Positions 14,290 to 21,247 of a stretch of 26,634 bases of DNA are shown one piece after another. The notes beneath the pieces were generated by a model. It did no database searches. It was not told the origin of the DNA and saw only the letters and a program-made list of their open reading frames with translations. Origin of the DNA: a virus; the IMG/VR virus record IMGVR_UViG_3300043438_002022, positions 1 to 26,634 of that record; one strand, written 5' to 3'. How positions within the stretch are numbered: the first letter of the stretch is position 1; each line of letters begins with the position of its first letter. The position numbers and the translations under genes were made by a program.

Positions 14290-16278
14290 TCACAGTTTGG
14301 GATTAGTCCATATATATTTCAAGTTCCCGCAATCCCAAATGCGATCAAATCCATTGTTTTTCATATTTTCCCATTCTGTGATAGATGCGTCAAATATAGG
14401 CAGTTTCTTGTGCAATACGCCTTTTTGAAACCCAAATCTATGAACTAATTTATATGGATCGGACATGTTAAAATACCAATAATTTGGAGAAGTTATACCC
14501 ACAAATGAAAATCCAATTTTTTCATAAAAAGCCCGCATTCCTGAGTATCTTATATCCGCGAACGTTGTTATTTTTTTTGGTTTATAGTTTTCTATAAAAT
14601 AAGTTAGTAATTTTCCACCAATACCAATAACAGGTGTTTCACCTACCGCAAAACGATACATTTCATATTCATCTTGCTTTGAGTGTTTTGTACCTAATGC
14701 AACTCTACCTTTTCCAAAAGTCATAACTGCAACAAGTGTGTTTTCAAAAAAAGCACCCAATTTTACTGTTGAGCGATCTGTTCCTTGGATATGATATGTT
14801 TGTAAGAACTTCGAGCAAACATCAGATTCTATTTCTAAAATTTTACATTTTCTAGCAAAAATAGATTTATTGATTGTACTGTGTGATTCGCTAATTATTT
14901 TATTAGATCCGATAAGATTAAGTATTTTACGTTTTACGATATTTTTTGATACTGCCCATTCATTTTCAAATATATGAATTAGTTTTACACCTTTATCTGC
15001 GGCCATTTTTGTTTTGTGTATATGATACTTTTTTTCTTTTTCACCAAAAAATTCACTATGCCACACAATTCCGTCAAATTCAATAGCTACACTCTTGCTT
15101 GGAATATAAAAGTCTAATTCAAGCGGTGATATAAGCTGGCGGTCATTTTGTTTAATCTCACAGTCGATTGGAAGATGTTCTTTTAAAAATTCTAATATTT
15201 CCAACTCCGGACGAGATCTTACTGACGGATAGCATCGCTGGCATTTTGGAACTTTACCATCTTCAAGCACCGCATCAAAACAAACATCACACGACGTGCA
15301 TTTAAATTTATAAAATAACTGCTCATCATTTATTCCCCGTGTACCCTTATATTCTTCACGTGTAAATAATGGAACTGCTTGACCATCCAATCTGCTACCA
15401 GATACAATTGAATAATAAAATTTGTCAATATTGGTGGATGAAATTTGAGCAGCAACATTTTTATTTTGAGACACATGTTCTACTCCATACTTTTCGCGTA
15501 TAGTTTGTTTTGCTGCCGCTGATTGATATCCCAATGTTCCATTTTGCAATCTTTCCATTATGCTTTTGATTGCAAAATCGCTTGTCATCTGTTCACCAAA
15601 GTGAGCAAATTTAGTGTCATTTGATTTTTTAACAAACTCTTCTAGCTTTGAAATATTTTCCACTCCATATTTTTCTAACAATGTAGATTTAAGTTTTTCT
15701 AGATTGTTATAATTTTTATTACCATACTTTTCTAGTTTTGTTTGAGAAGCTTTTTCTGGATTAACAAAATTTTCATCTCCATACTTTGCTTTTTTTGTTG
15801 CTTTTAATTTTAACGCAAAACCTGGAATTTGACTTGAATGAGATACGCCATATTTTTCTTTTATAGTTTTCTTTAAACTAGATTGTACTTTAGATTTAAA
15901 TTCTGGAAGGTTTGTATACTCATTCTGACATGCGGTCGAACATGTAACTCTGTTGTGTCGTTTATCCGTTTCAAACAACTCGCGACAAATAGGACAAGAT
16001 TTAATAATGGGCGCTATAATTTTTTTTGAGTTCAAACATTTATATGAACATGTTTTTCTGTATCCTTTATAATAACTATTAAATATTGTTGGGCCGTTGC
16101 ATACTTCACATATACCTGTACCCGTTCCATTTATGTGCTGATACATTTTTTCACCAAATGTGCTGCCTTGGTATATAGAATTTATTTCATTATATACATT
16201 TGGGTATAGTCGTTTTAATTGAACACCAAAATTCTCTCTGTTATTTTCTATAAAATGTAACAATTCTTCTTTATTCAT
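14290..16278 (-). CDS. Homing-endonuclease-like protein, Vsr-type nuclease with GNAT/Mom-like C-terminus (copy 2)
   Basis: 662 residues from the ATG at 16278; a TTG nine codons upstream (16305) is less likely. It has more zinc knuckles than copy 1: C57/C60 with C77/C81, C95/C98 with C113/C117, and C327/C330 with C346/C349. KYG-type repeats span about 138-275. The nuclease core is LELDFYIPSKSVAIEFDG then WHSE (D389, E400, H407), followed by LIHIFENEW. The GNAT/Mom-like section covers about 476-605 (VMTFGKGR, ITTFADIRY, SPNYWYF), and the tail FDASITEWENMKNNG...WDCGNLKY nearly equals that of copy 1. It stands directly downstream of the sheath gene and its terminator and upstream of the metabolic trio. 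It probably acts as a selfish nuclease; the target is unknown. Confidence 0.78.
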   Translation of the reverse strand: MNKEELLHFIENNRENFGVQLKRLYPNVYNEINSIYQGSTFGEKMYQHINGTGTGICEVCNGPTIFNSYYKGYRKTCSYKCLNSKKIIAPIIKSCPICRELFETDKRHNRVTCSTACQNEYTNLPEFKSKVQSSLKKTIKEKYGVSHSSQIPGFALKLKATKKAKYGDENFVNPEKASQTKLEKYGNKNYNNLEKLKSTLLEKYGVENISKLEEFVKKSNDTKFAHFGEQMTSDFAIKSIMERLQNGTLGYQSAAAKQTIREKYGVEHVSQNKNVAAQISSTNIDKFYYSIVSGSRLDGQAVPLFTREEYKGTRGINDEQLFYKFKCTSCDVCFDAVLEDGKVPKCQRCYPSVRSRPELEILEFLKEHLPIDCEIKQNDRQLISPLELDFYIPSKSVAIEFDGIVWHSEFFGEKEKKYHIHKTKMAADKGVKLIHIFENEWAVSKNIVKRKILNLIGSNKIISESHSTINKSIFARKCKILEIESDVCSKFLQTYHIQGTDRSTVKLGAFFENTLVAVMTFGKGRVALGTKHSKQDEYEMYRFAVGETPVIGIGGKLLTYFIENYKPKKITTFADIRYSGMRAFYEKIGFSFVGITSPNYWYFNMSDPYKLVHRFGFQKGVLHKKLPIFDASITEWENMKNNGFDRIWDCGNLKYIWTNPKL

Positions 16279-16281
16279 ATG

Positions 16282-16289
16282 GATAAATA
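16282..16289 (-). promoter_or_regulatory. Near-match TATTTATC box before endonuclease copy 2
   Basis: Coding strand CTTATATTTATCCATATG, seven of eight bases of the recurring octamer, 4 nt before the ATG. Like the copy before the HAD gene it lies unusually close to the start. Confidence 0.3.
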
Positions 16290-16334
16290 TAAGAGAACCC
16301 CACAAAAACGCAAGACGTTTTTTCTTATGGGTAC

Positions 16335-16368
16335 AAAAAAAGAACCCACCAATTTCTCGGTGGGTTCT
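16335..16368 (-). terminator. Intrinsic terminator after tail sheath gene
   Basis: A perfect 10-bp G+C-rich stem (AGAACCCACC at 16341-16350 with its complement at 16359-16368), 8-nt loop, then seven T residues on the minus strand. It lies 21 nt past the sheath stop and should end sheath transcripts before the endonuclease gene. Confidence 0.9.
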
Positions 16369-16388
16369 GTAGAGGAGGATTTTATCTA

Positions 16389-19367
16389 TTACGCGGTTGG
16401 GAACGAAGCACCCGTTGGCATGACGTTAAAATCGAGTACGATGAATTCCGCCGTGCGAGTTGGTTGAATATAGATTTGACCGTACAAGATGCCACGATCA
16501 ACTAGATCCGGAGTATTGTTGGTTTCATCCATAACAACTTTGAACGAGTAGATACCGCTGCGTTGTTGTACGCTCTCCAAGTATGGATTAACGATGTTCA
16601 AGAAACGTTGGCGAGTTGTTGACACATTCTGCTCAAACACTAGGAATCTTGAAGAAGAAGCAATGAACTTCTTTAGAGCAATCAGCAAGCGACGAACGTT
16701 AATACGATCCAATGCGGAAGGATTACGTTGTAGTGTCTTTTGACCCCATGCTACTACACCTTGACCTGGGAAAGCAGCGATTGGGTTGATATGGTTTTCA
16801 TATAGACTATCACGTTCGGTGTGTGTTAAGCGGTCGGCGACTTGTACTGCGGTTGGAATGCCACCACGGTTTAGACCGGCTGGAGCAAACCATTCTGCGG
16901 ATACTTTGTCGTTAGCAGCAAACACACTCATCATCACAACGGATGGTGGAACTGGCATAATCTTGTTGCTGTTTGTTTCTTGAATCTTGACCCATGGGTA
17001 ATAGGTAGCAGCATAGTTTGTGTCAAACTGAGCAGCTAGATCAATTACGGTTTGGATACTTTCAGCACCAGCCATTTGGTTGTGAGCAATGTCCATAATA
17101 TAGAAAGCATCGCCACGATTTTCACAAACTTCGATTACTAGCGATGCAACATATGGATGATCGTTGTAATTGATGCCAGGAACTGTGATTAGATTAAAGT
17201 CAAACTCATCAGCGTTACTTAAAGCAGCCAAGGATTGCTTGTATGCATAAGAACCATTTGATTTGTTTGTGGAGCAATCTAGACCTTGTTGATTGGTTGG
17301 CAAGATTTCATTGCCGATTAGGATTGGAAGAGACGGACTTTGACCATCAAATCCACCTTGGAAGCCAAGAACAAAGCGACGTTTCTTAACGTTGATGCTT
17401 TCATCATTTAGAACATAAGCTGCGGTGATTCCGCAATCTGTTTCTAGACTGAATGCTTTGTTTGATGCTGCACTTGAGCCAAGTGGGATTGGAGCAAAGT
17501 ATTGCTTGTTGTCTAACTCTGGACCAACGGACGAACCATTTGGATATAGAGCGGCCAAATCAGCGTCGGCTTGTGACGGAGCTGGTTGGAATACAACACC
17601 AGAGCAGTAACGGCCTGGTTGCATCAAGTAAGCAGATGCACTTGTGTATTGCATTGCTGGTAGTTTAGCAAGACGAGCATAGTCGCCACCGATTGGTGAG
17701 GCATATGGTCCAAATCCGAATGGAATTGAATCTGCTGGCCATGGAGATGCTGCCATCTCAACACGAATGCGCTTGCTCTTGTTTACGAAATCACCAAACT
17801 CAACGATCTTGCCGTTGAAGTCAATATAGTTATAAACATCGCCGATACGACGAGCAACATAGTTGCTGCTGTTTACATCTAGATTTACGTTGTCGTAGCG
17901 TTCTAGAACTAGTGCTCTTGCGTCTGTGTCCGCGTAATCTCTTACGATTAGAGAGAACGAGCCGTAACTTGTACCAGGAATTGAACCAGCGGATTTAACA
18001 TTGCTGATTTCAATCTTGTACATCTTGTTGGCAGCTGTGCCGTCAGACAAGGTATGAACCTTGAACAAGTCATATGCAGAAGATGTTGCGGTGTTAAAAC
18101 CAGCAACCAATTGCGATTGAATGAATGGTGTTTCAGCTTGGCGCAGGTCAAAAGTAGATGTACCAACATCTGGAGTAATGCCATCAGCAAATTCCATATT
18201 GTTACGATTACTGATTTGAATCTTCCAACTACCAGAAGCAACCAACTCATTAATAATTTCTTTTGTTCTGTTTTTGAAGTTTGCATATGTATAAGCAGCT
18301 TCAATCTTTTGGCCAGAGGCTACTGGATAATAACCAGCTTTTGGATCTGTTCCGAATACATTTGTCAAATATGCTGACGATTCTTCTGCTAGAGAGAATT
18401 GATATGTGCCATAAGAGCCACTTGCATATTGATTGGTGTCTGTGTCGAAGTATGTTTTGTTTAGTTCTAATACAAAGTCAGAACCAACAACAGTTGCATC
18501 TTTTGGAGTTAATACAGAACCGCTGAAACCGTATAGGTTTTGTCCACGGTCATAAGCAGTGTTAGCCAAGATAGCTAATACAACTTCATCACGACCAGTA
18601 ACCATCGAAGCAGTTCCGCAATCATCTTCACTAGATACTGTAACTGGTGTCCAATTATTTGGATTTAGAGCACCATAACTTCCACTCAATATACCAGTGA
18701 TTTGTAGCTCATCGTTGCAATGATTGATTTCAGCGAGCGAGATAGACGAACTATACAAGAAAGCAGTACTTGGTAAGTTTGATGTAGCGAGTTGTTGCGA
18801 TGATACATTTGTAGAAACGAATGTACTACCGGTTGAATTTGTACTACCGGCAGAGGTAGAGAAGGCAATATCACCAACAACAACGGTTGAACCGGCATAA
18901 ATGCCAGAAGAGAATTCTAAGCTCAATGAGCCAGAAATAACGAATACGCCAGTTGTTCCTGTGTATGTATATGTTGCACCAAGAATGACACCACTGAAAG
19001 AACCGGATTCTGTGAAACGGCCATATGCACCAGGTATTGCACTGATGATAAGAGCGTCATTTTGAACATAGCCACCAAGACCACCAACGCGGCAAACGGT
19101 CACTTGACCTTGCTGACGTAGGTATTGTTGAGCGGTAATTGGACCGTATAGTGTTCCGTCTGGATCACCGAAGATGCTTGATAAGTCACCTTCACTGGTT
19201 ATTACCGTAGGAGAAAAGCCCGGTCCCTTGTTGAAAGGGGCGACTACTACTCCGCCGATTGCTGCTACGCCCTGTGCTAGAAACGACTGGTCGATTTCGC
19301 GGGTGAATACACCTGGTGAAACGATGCGCTCTGACGGGCTGTAATTTCCATTTTGTTCTATTGCCAT
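16389..19367 (-). CDS. gp18: Contractile tail sheath protein, T4 gp18-like
   Basis: 992 residues, much longer than T4 gp18 (659). The N-terminus has SPSERIVSPGVFTREIDQS and GVVVAPFNKGPG, and the C-terminal third has WFAPAGLNRGGIPTA, INPIAAFPGQGVVAWGQKT, NVRRLLIALKK and FIVLDFNVMPTGASF. These are the conserved core elements that interlock neighbouring sheath subunits. The extra length lies in the Ser/Thr/Gly-rich middle (about 100-500), likely surface-exposed domains. Sheath contraction drives the tube through the envelope. This start has the window's clearest Shine-Dalgarno sequence (AGGAG, 10 nt upstream) plus a TATTTATA box 42 nt upstream, and the gene ends at a strong terminator. All of this fits heavy late expression as a single-gene transcript. 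Confidence 0.93.
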   Translation of the reverse strand: MAIEQNGNYSPSERIVSPGVFTREIDQSFLAQGVAAIGGVVVAPFNKGPGFSPTVITSEGDLSSIFGDPDGTLYGPITAQQYLRQQGQVTVCRVGGLGGYVQNDALIISAIPGAYGRFTESGSFSGVILGATYTYTGTTGVFVISGSLSLEFSSGIYAGSTVVVGDIAFSTSAGSTNSTGSTFVSTNVSSQQLATSNLPSTAFLYSSSISLAEINHCNDELQITGILSGSYGALNPNNWTPVTVSSEDDCGTASMVTGRDEVVLAILANTAYDRGQNLYGFSGSVLTPKDATVVGSDFVLELNKTYFDTDTNQYASGSYGTYQFSLAEESSAYLTNVFGTDPKAGYYPVASGQKIEAAYTYANFKNRTKEIINELVASGSWKIQISNRNNMEFADGITPDVGTSTFDLRQAETPFIQSQLVAGFNTATSSAYDLFKVHTLSDGTAANKMYKIEISNVKSAGSIPGTSYGSFSLIVRDYADTDARALVLERYDNVNLDVNSSNYVARRIGDVYNYIDFNGKIVEFGDFVNKSKRIRVEMAASPWPADSIPFGFGPYASPIGGDYARLAKLPAMQYTSASAYLMQPGRYCSGVVFQPAPSQADADLAALYPNGSSVGPELDNKQYFAPIPLGSSAASNKAFSLETDCGITAAYVLNDESINVKKRRFVLGFQGGFDGQSPSLPILIGNEILPTNQQGLDCSTNKSNGSYAYKQSLAALSNADEFDFNLITVPGINYNDHPYVASLVIEVCENRGDAFYIMDIAHNQMAGAESIQTVIDLAAQFDTNYAATYYPWVKIQETNSNKIMPVPPSVVMMSVFAANDKVSAEWFAPAGLNRGGIPTAVQVADRLTHTERDSLYENHINPIAAFPGQGVVAWGQKTLQRNPSALDRINVRRLLIALKKFIASSSRFLVFEQNVSTTRQRFLNIVNPYLESVQQRSGIYSFKVVMDETNNTPDLVDRGILYGQIYIQPTRTAEFIVLDFNVMPTGASFPTA

Positions 19368-19377
19368 ATGTTATTTT

Positions 19378-19382
19378 CTCCT
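19378..19382 (-). promoter_or_regulatory. Shine-Dalgarno site of sheath gene
   Basis: Minus strand AACAGGAGAAAATAACATATG: AGGAG with 10 nt to the ATG. It is notable because nearly all other genes in the window have only A/T-rich leaders. Confidence 0.75.
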
Positions 19383-19408
19383 GTTAAATTGTGGATAAAA
19401 GGTCTATA

Positions 19409-19416
19409 TATAAATA
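19409..19416 (-). promoter_or_regulatory. TATTTATA box upstream of sheath gene
   Basis: Coding strand CAACATATTTATATATAGACC, an exact octamer 42 nt before the sheath ATG and just downstream of an inverted repeat that may end the preceding transcript. Confidence 0.45.
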
Positions 19417-19418
19417 TG

Positions 19419-19470
19419 TTGGAAAAACTCAAAACTATTAAAATATAAAGAGAAGTGAGTTTTTCTCCAA
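19419..19470 (-). terminator. Inverted repeat, possible weak terminator
   Basis: TTGGAAAAACTCA (19419-19431) pairs with TGAGTTTTTCTCCAA (19456-19470) apart from a 2-nt bulge, with a 24-nt loop. It lies after the stop at 19481. The long loop and the lack of a clean T-run past the stem make it a weak candidate. Confidence 0.4.
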
Positions 19471-19480
19471 CTATTTTGTA

Positions 19481-19771
19481 TTATAGTTTTTTTGGAGTAA
19501 ATAAACCGGTGGATATGTCAAATGAACCTTCGCCATATTTTGCTACGATCTTATCAAGAAACAATTTTTCTTGAGCTTCAACCGCGATCAATTTTTCTTC
19601 GATCTTGGTTTCGTTCTTTTTTACTTCGCGCTTTTGTAGTTCAAGCTGACCAAGTGCTAGTGTAGTTTGGTCGTATGCTTGACGAATTTCAGTCAACTCA
19701 GCAATTTCAGCTTCGTTGAATTTGATTGGTTGATTAGCCAATGGTGATGTATTAGTATTATTTAGTTCCAT
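19481..19771 (-). CDS. Small coiled-coil protein
   Basis: 96 residues, unrecognised. A polar N-terminus (Asn/Thr/Pro) is followed by one long charged helix (about 19-75; AEIAELTEIRQAYDQTT onward) with heptad spacing, then a short ending KYGEGSFDISTGLFTPKKL. Its position just before the sheath gene and among tail genes suggests a structural or assembly role, such as a chaperone, but there is no direct evidence. ATG start, no Shine-Dalgarno sequence, with a near-match box 33 nt upstream. Confidence 0.6.
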   Translation of the reverse strand: MELNNTNTSPLANQPIKFNEAEIAELTEIRQAYDQTTLALGQLELQKREVKKNETKIEEKLIAVEAQEKLFLDKIVAKYGEGSFDISTGLFTPKKL

Positions 19772-19803
19772 ATATAACTATTGTTAGGTTTTCGTTCTAT
19801 ATA

Positions 19804-19811
19804 TATGAATA
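19804..19811 (-). promoter_or_regulatory. Near-match TATTCATA box
   Basis: Seven of eight bases of the recurring octamer, coding strand TATATATTCATATATATAG, 33 nt before the ATG at 19771, a spacing like that of the exact copies. Confidence 0.3.
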
Positions 19812-19851
19812 TATAAAACCAAACGTATTATATAAAAACTATATACTATGT

Positions 19852-20361
19852 TTATGCAAATAATGAACCTAGACTGCTGTTTCCTGAACGAAATCCAGAA
19901 TCATATCCATTGGCACCAGGTTGAAAATATTCTGAAACGTCTGTGCTACCTCTTATAAATCCAATGTCTGCTCTTTTACTAGTATCACCGCGACGAGCGC
20001 CGTAAGAATTGCGAATGTCGGTGCTATTTCTATAAAATCCTGATGGATCTGGTACAATAACATTAACTGACAGATATACTGTTGGCGAGGTATGAACTTG
20101 CTGACTTCTAGGAGCATCTCCGGTATAACCATAACCGTAAATACCATAATAACCAACATTTGCTACAGTTAAAGCTCCATCAACCGAATAGCATTGTTGA
20201 TAATAATAATTAACAAATGTTGACCAGACTATACCTAAATCGCCTGTTGCAAAAATCATGAACCATCCGTCACCATCATCAGCACAGCCATCAACATGCA
20301 CCGTGATTGTATCACCGGCGCTGATGCTGTTTGAACTTATACTACAATTGACGTATGCCAT
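19852..20361 (-). CDS. Hypothetical beta-rich protein
   Basis: 169 residues, unrecognised. The first half is beta-type with alternating hydrophobic and Gly/Tyr residues (SISAGDTITVHVDGCADDGDGW, then YYGIYGYGYTGD) and resembles an immunoglobulin-like or carbohydrate-binding sandwich. The second half is polar with Arg/Asp/Ser/Gly (DIRNSYGARRGDTSKR, an RGD by chance or not) and ends SSLGSLFA. No signal peptide or membrane helix. It begins 2 nt after the stop of the 83-residue gene upstream, so the two are coupled. An accessory tail or virion-surface protein is plausible from the fold type and neighbourhood. Confidence 0.6.
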   Translation of the reverse strand: MAYVNCSISSNSISAGDTITVHVDGCADDGDGWFMIFATGDLGIVWSTFVNYYYQQCYSVDGALTVANVGYYGIYGYGYTGDAPRSQQVHTSPTVYLSVNVIVPDPSGFYRNSTDIRNSYGARRGDTSKRADIGFIRGSTDVSEYFQPGANGYDSGFRSGNSSLGSLFA

Positions 20362-20363
20362 TA

Positions 20364-20615
20364 TTATGAGACTTTAATAAGTCCGGTTTTTGAAAGTGTT
20401 AGTTCTGTAATATAATCGTCGTTGTTTGTCCAACCGTTATATTCTTCTTCGGTAATTACCATATTTACGCCTTTGATCATTTTCATATCTGCGTCAACTA
20501 ATGTATATGCAATTATCTTTGGTCCTTTTAGACGCACCATTACTACAATGATATCTAAATATTTTACGGTTTTGCCGTCTACTTCTATAGGTAATACTTC
20601 GATCATGCTATTCAT
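20364..20615 (-). CDS. Hypothetical small protein
   Basis: 83 residues, unrecognised. Pattern of short beta strands (MIEVLPIEVDGKTVKYLDIIVVMVRLKGPKIIAYTLVD, cut here for length by domain sense) with acidic turns, ending LTLSKTGLIKVS. It leads a two-gene unit with the beta-rich protein and has a TATTTATA box 16 nt upstream, right after the terminator of the preceding gene. It may form a complex with its coupled neighbour. Confidence 0.55.
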   Translation of the reverse strand: MNSMIEVLPIEVDGKTVKYLDIIVVMVRLKGPKIIAYTLVDADMKMIKGVNMVITEEEYNGWTNNDDYITELTLSKTGLIKVS

Positions 20616-20630
20616 AATTGCTTTAGTTTA

Positions 20631-20638
20631 TATAAATA
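20631..20638 (-). promoter_or_regulatory. TATTTATA box between terminator and small-gene pair
   Basis: Coding strand AGTATATTTATATAAACTAAAG, an exact octamer 16 nt before the ATG at 20615. It sits just downstream of an intrinsic terminator, where a new promoter is needed. Confidence 0.45.
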
Positions 20639-20660
20639 TACTACTGGTGTTCTATTATAT

Positions 20661-20694
20661 CATAAAAAAAGAGTGACTTTTTTAAGATCACTCT
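20661..20694 (-). terminator. Intrinsic terminator after 138-residue gene
   Basis: AGAGTGA (20670-20676) pairs with TCACTCT (20688-20694), with further CTT/AAG pairing inside, followed on the minus strand by a run of eight T residues. It lies 32 nt past the stop at 20726. Confidence 0.8.
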
Positions 20695-20725
20695 GTTGTG
20701 TAAGAATTATGAATTTATTTCTATC

Positions 20726-21142
20726 TTAATTTTCGCCGTCGATATAATCGGCTAGATCTGCTAGTAGACCAGGTTGAATTGGATTCTTGTCTAAGTTCAA
20801 ACCAGACAATTTAATCTTTAGTACGCCGTTTACTTCTACTTTCTTTGATAGCAGAGTATTTAGTTCAGCTACAAACTTTTTGTATTTTTCAGGATCAGTT
20901 GTATATGTGTTATCGTCAACACCCATACTAGCTACAAGTAGCTTTTGAGCATCTTCATAGTCAGCTGTAACTTTGCGTAGTACATTAATGTTTTTAGCAA
21001 TGTTCCAACAGGTAGAAGAGTTGAATTGAAACGGAATAAAAATGGTTTTTGATGCACCGTCAATTTCTACGACTTTATCATATCCATTTAGTAATTTGAA
21101 GCGATTGAACGCTGTAACAGCGGCATTAATTGATATTTCCAT
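20726..21142 (-). CDS. Hypothetical protein
   Basis: 138 residues, unrecognised. It is mainly helical with a short beta section (KVVEIDGASKTIFIPFQF, about 23-40), then a long helical stretch with KNINVLRKVTADYEDAQKLLVASM and a second helix around FVAELNTLLSKKVEV. It ends acidic (LADLADYIDGEN). The plan is reminiscent of small phage tail-region proteins annotated as DUF1617-like, but I cannot confirm that. It stands alone between the fibre genes and a terminator, with a TATTTATA box 44 nt upstream. Confidence 0.55.
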   Translation of the reverse strand: MEISINAAVTAFNRFKLLNGYDKVVEIDGASKTIFIPFQFNSSTCWNIAKNINVLRKVTADYEDAQKLLVASMGVDDNTYTTDPEKYKKFVAELNTLLSKKVEVNGVLKIKLSGLNLDKNPIQPGLLADLADYIDGEN

Positions 21143-21185
21143 ATAGTTTATAACAGTTGAGAGTTTTACTTGTATATATATGGAT

Positions 21186-21193
21186 TATAAATA
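21186..21193 (-). promoter_or_regulatory. TATTTATA box upstream of 138-residue gene
   Basis: Coding strand TTTTTTATTTATAATCCATA, an exact octamer 44 nt before the ATG at 21142, in the A/T-rich gap following the fibre stop. Confidence 0.4.
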
Positions 21194-21227
21194 AAAAACG
21201 ATTAAAAATTTATTTTATTTTATTTTT

Positions 21228-21247
21228 TATATATATTTGCCGAGATT
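21228..21247. repeat. Seam repeat, copy at end of fibre 1
   Basis: TATATATATTTGCCGAGATT matches 17 of 20 bases of 24449-24468. Both copies mark the point where very A/T-rich gap DNA turns into G+C-rich fibre DNA. Confidence 0.5.

Noticed and set aside
16279-16305. TTG start giving nine extra residues for endonuclease copy 2
   Set aside because: The ATG at 16278 is the better start; the upstream codons overlap the box-like sequence and have no ribosome site.
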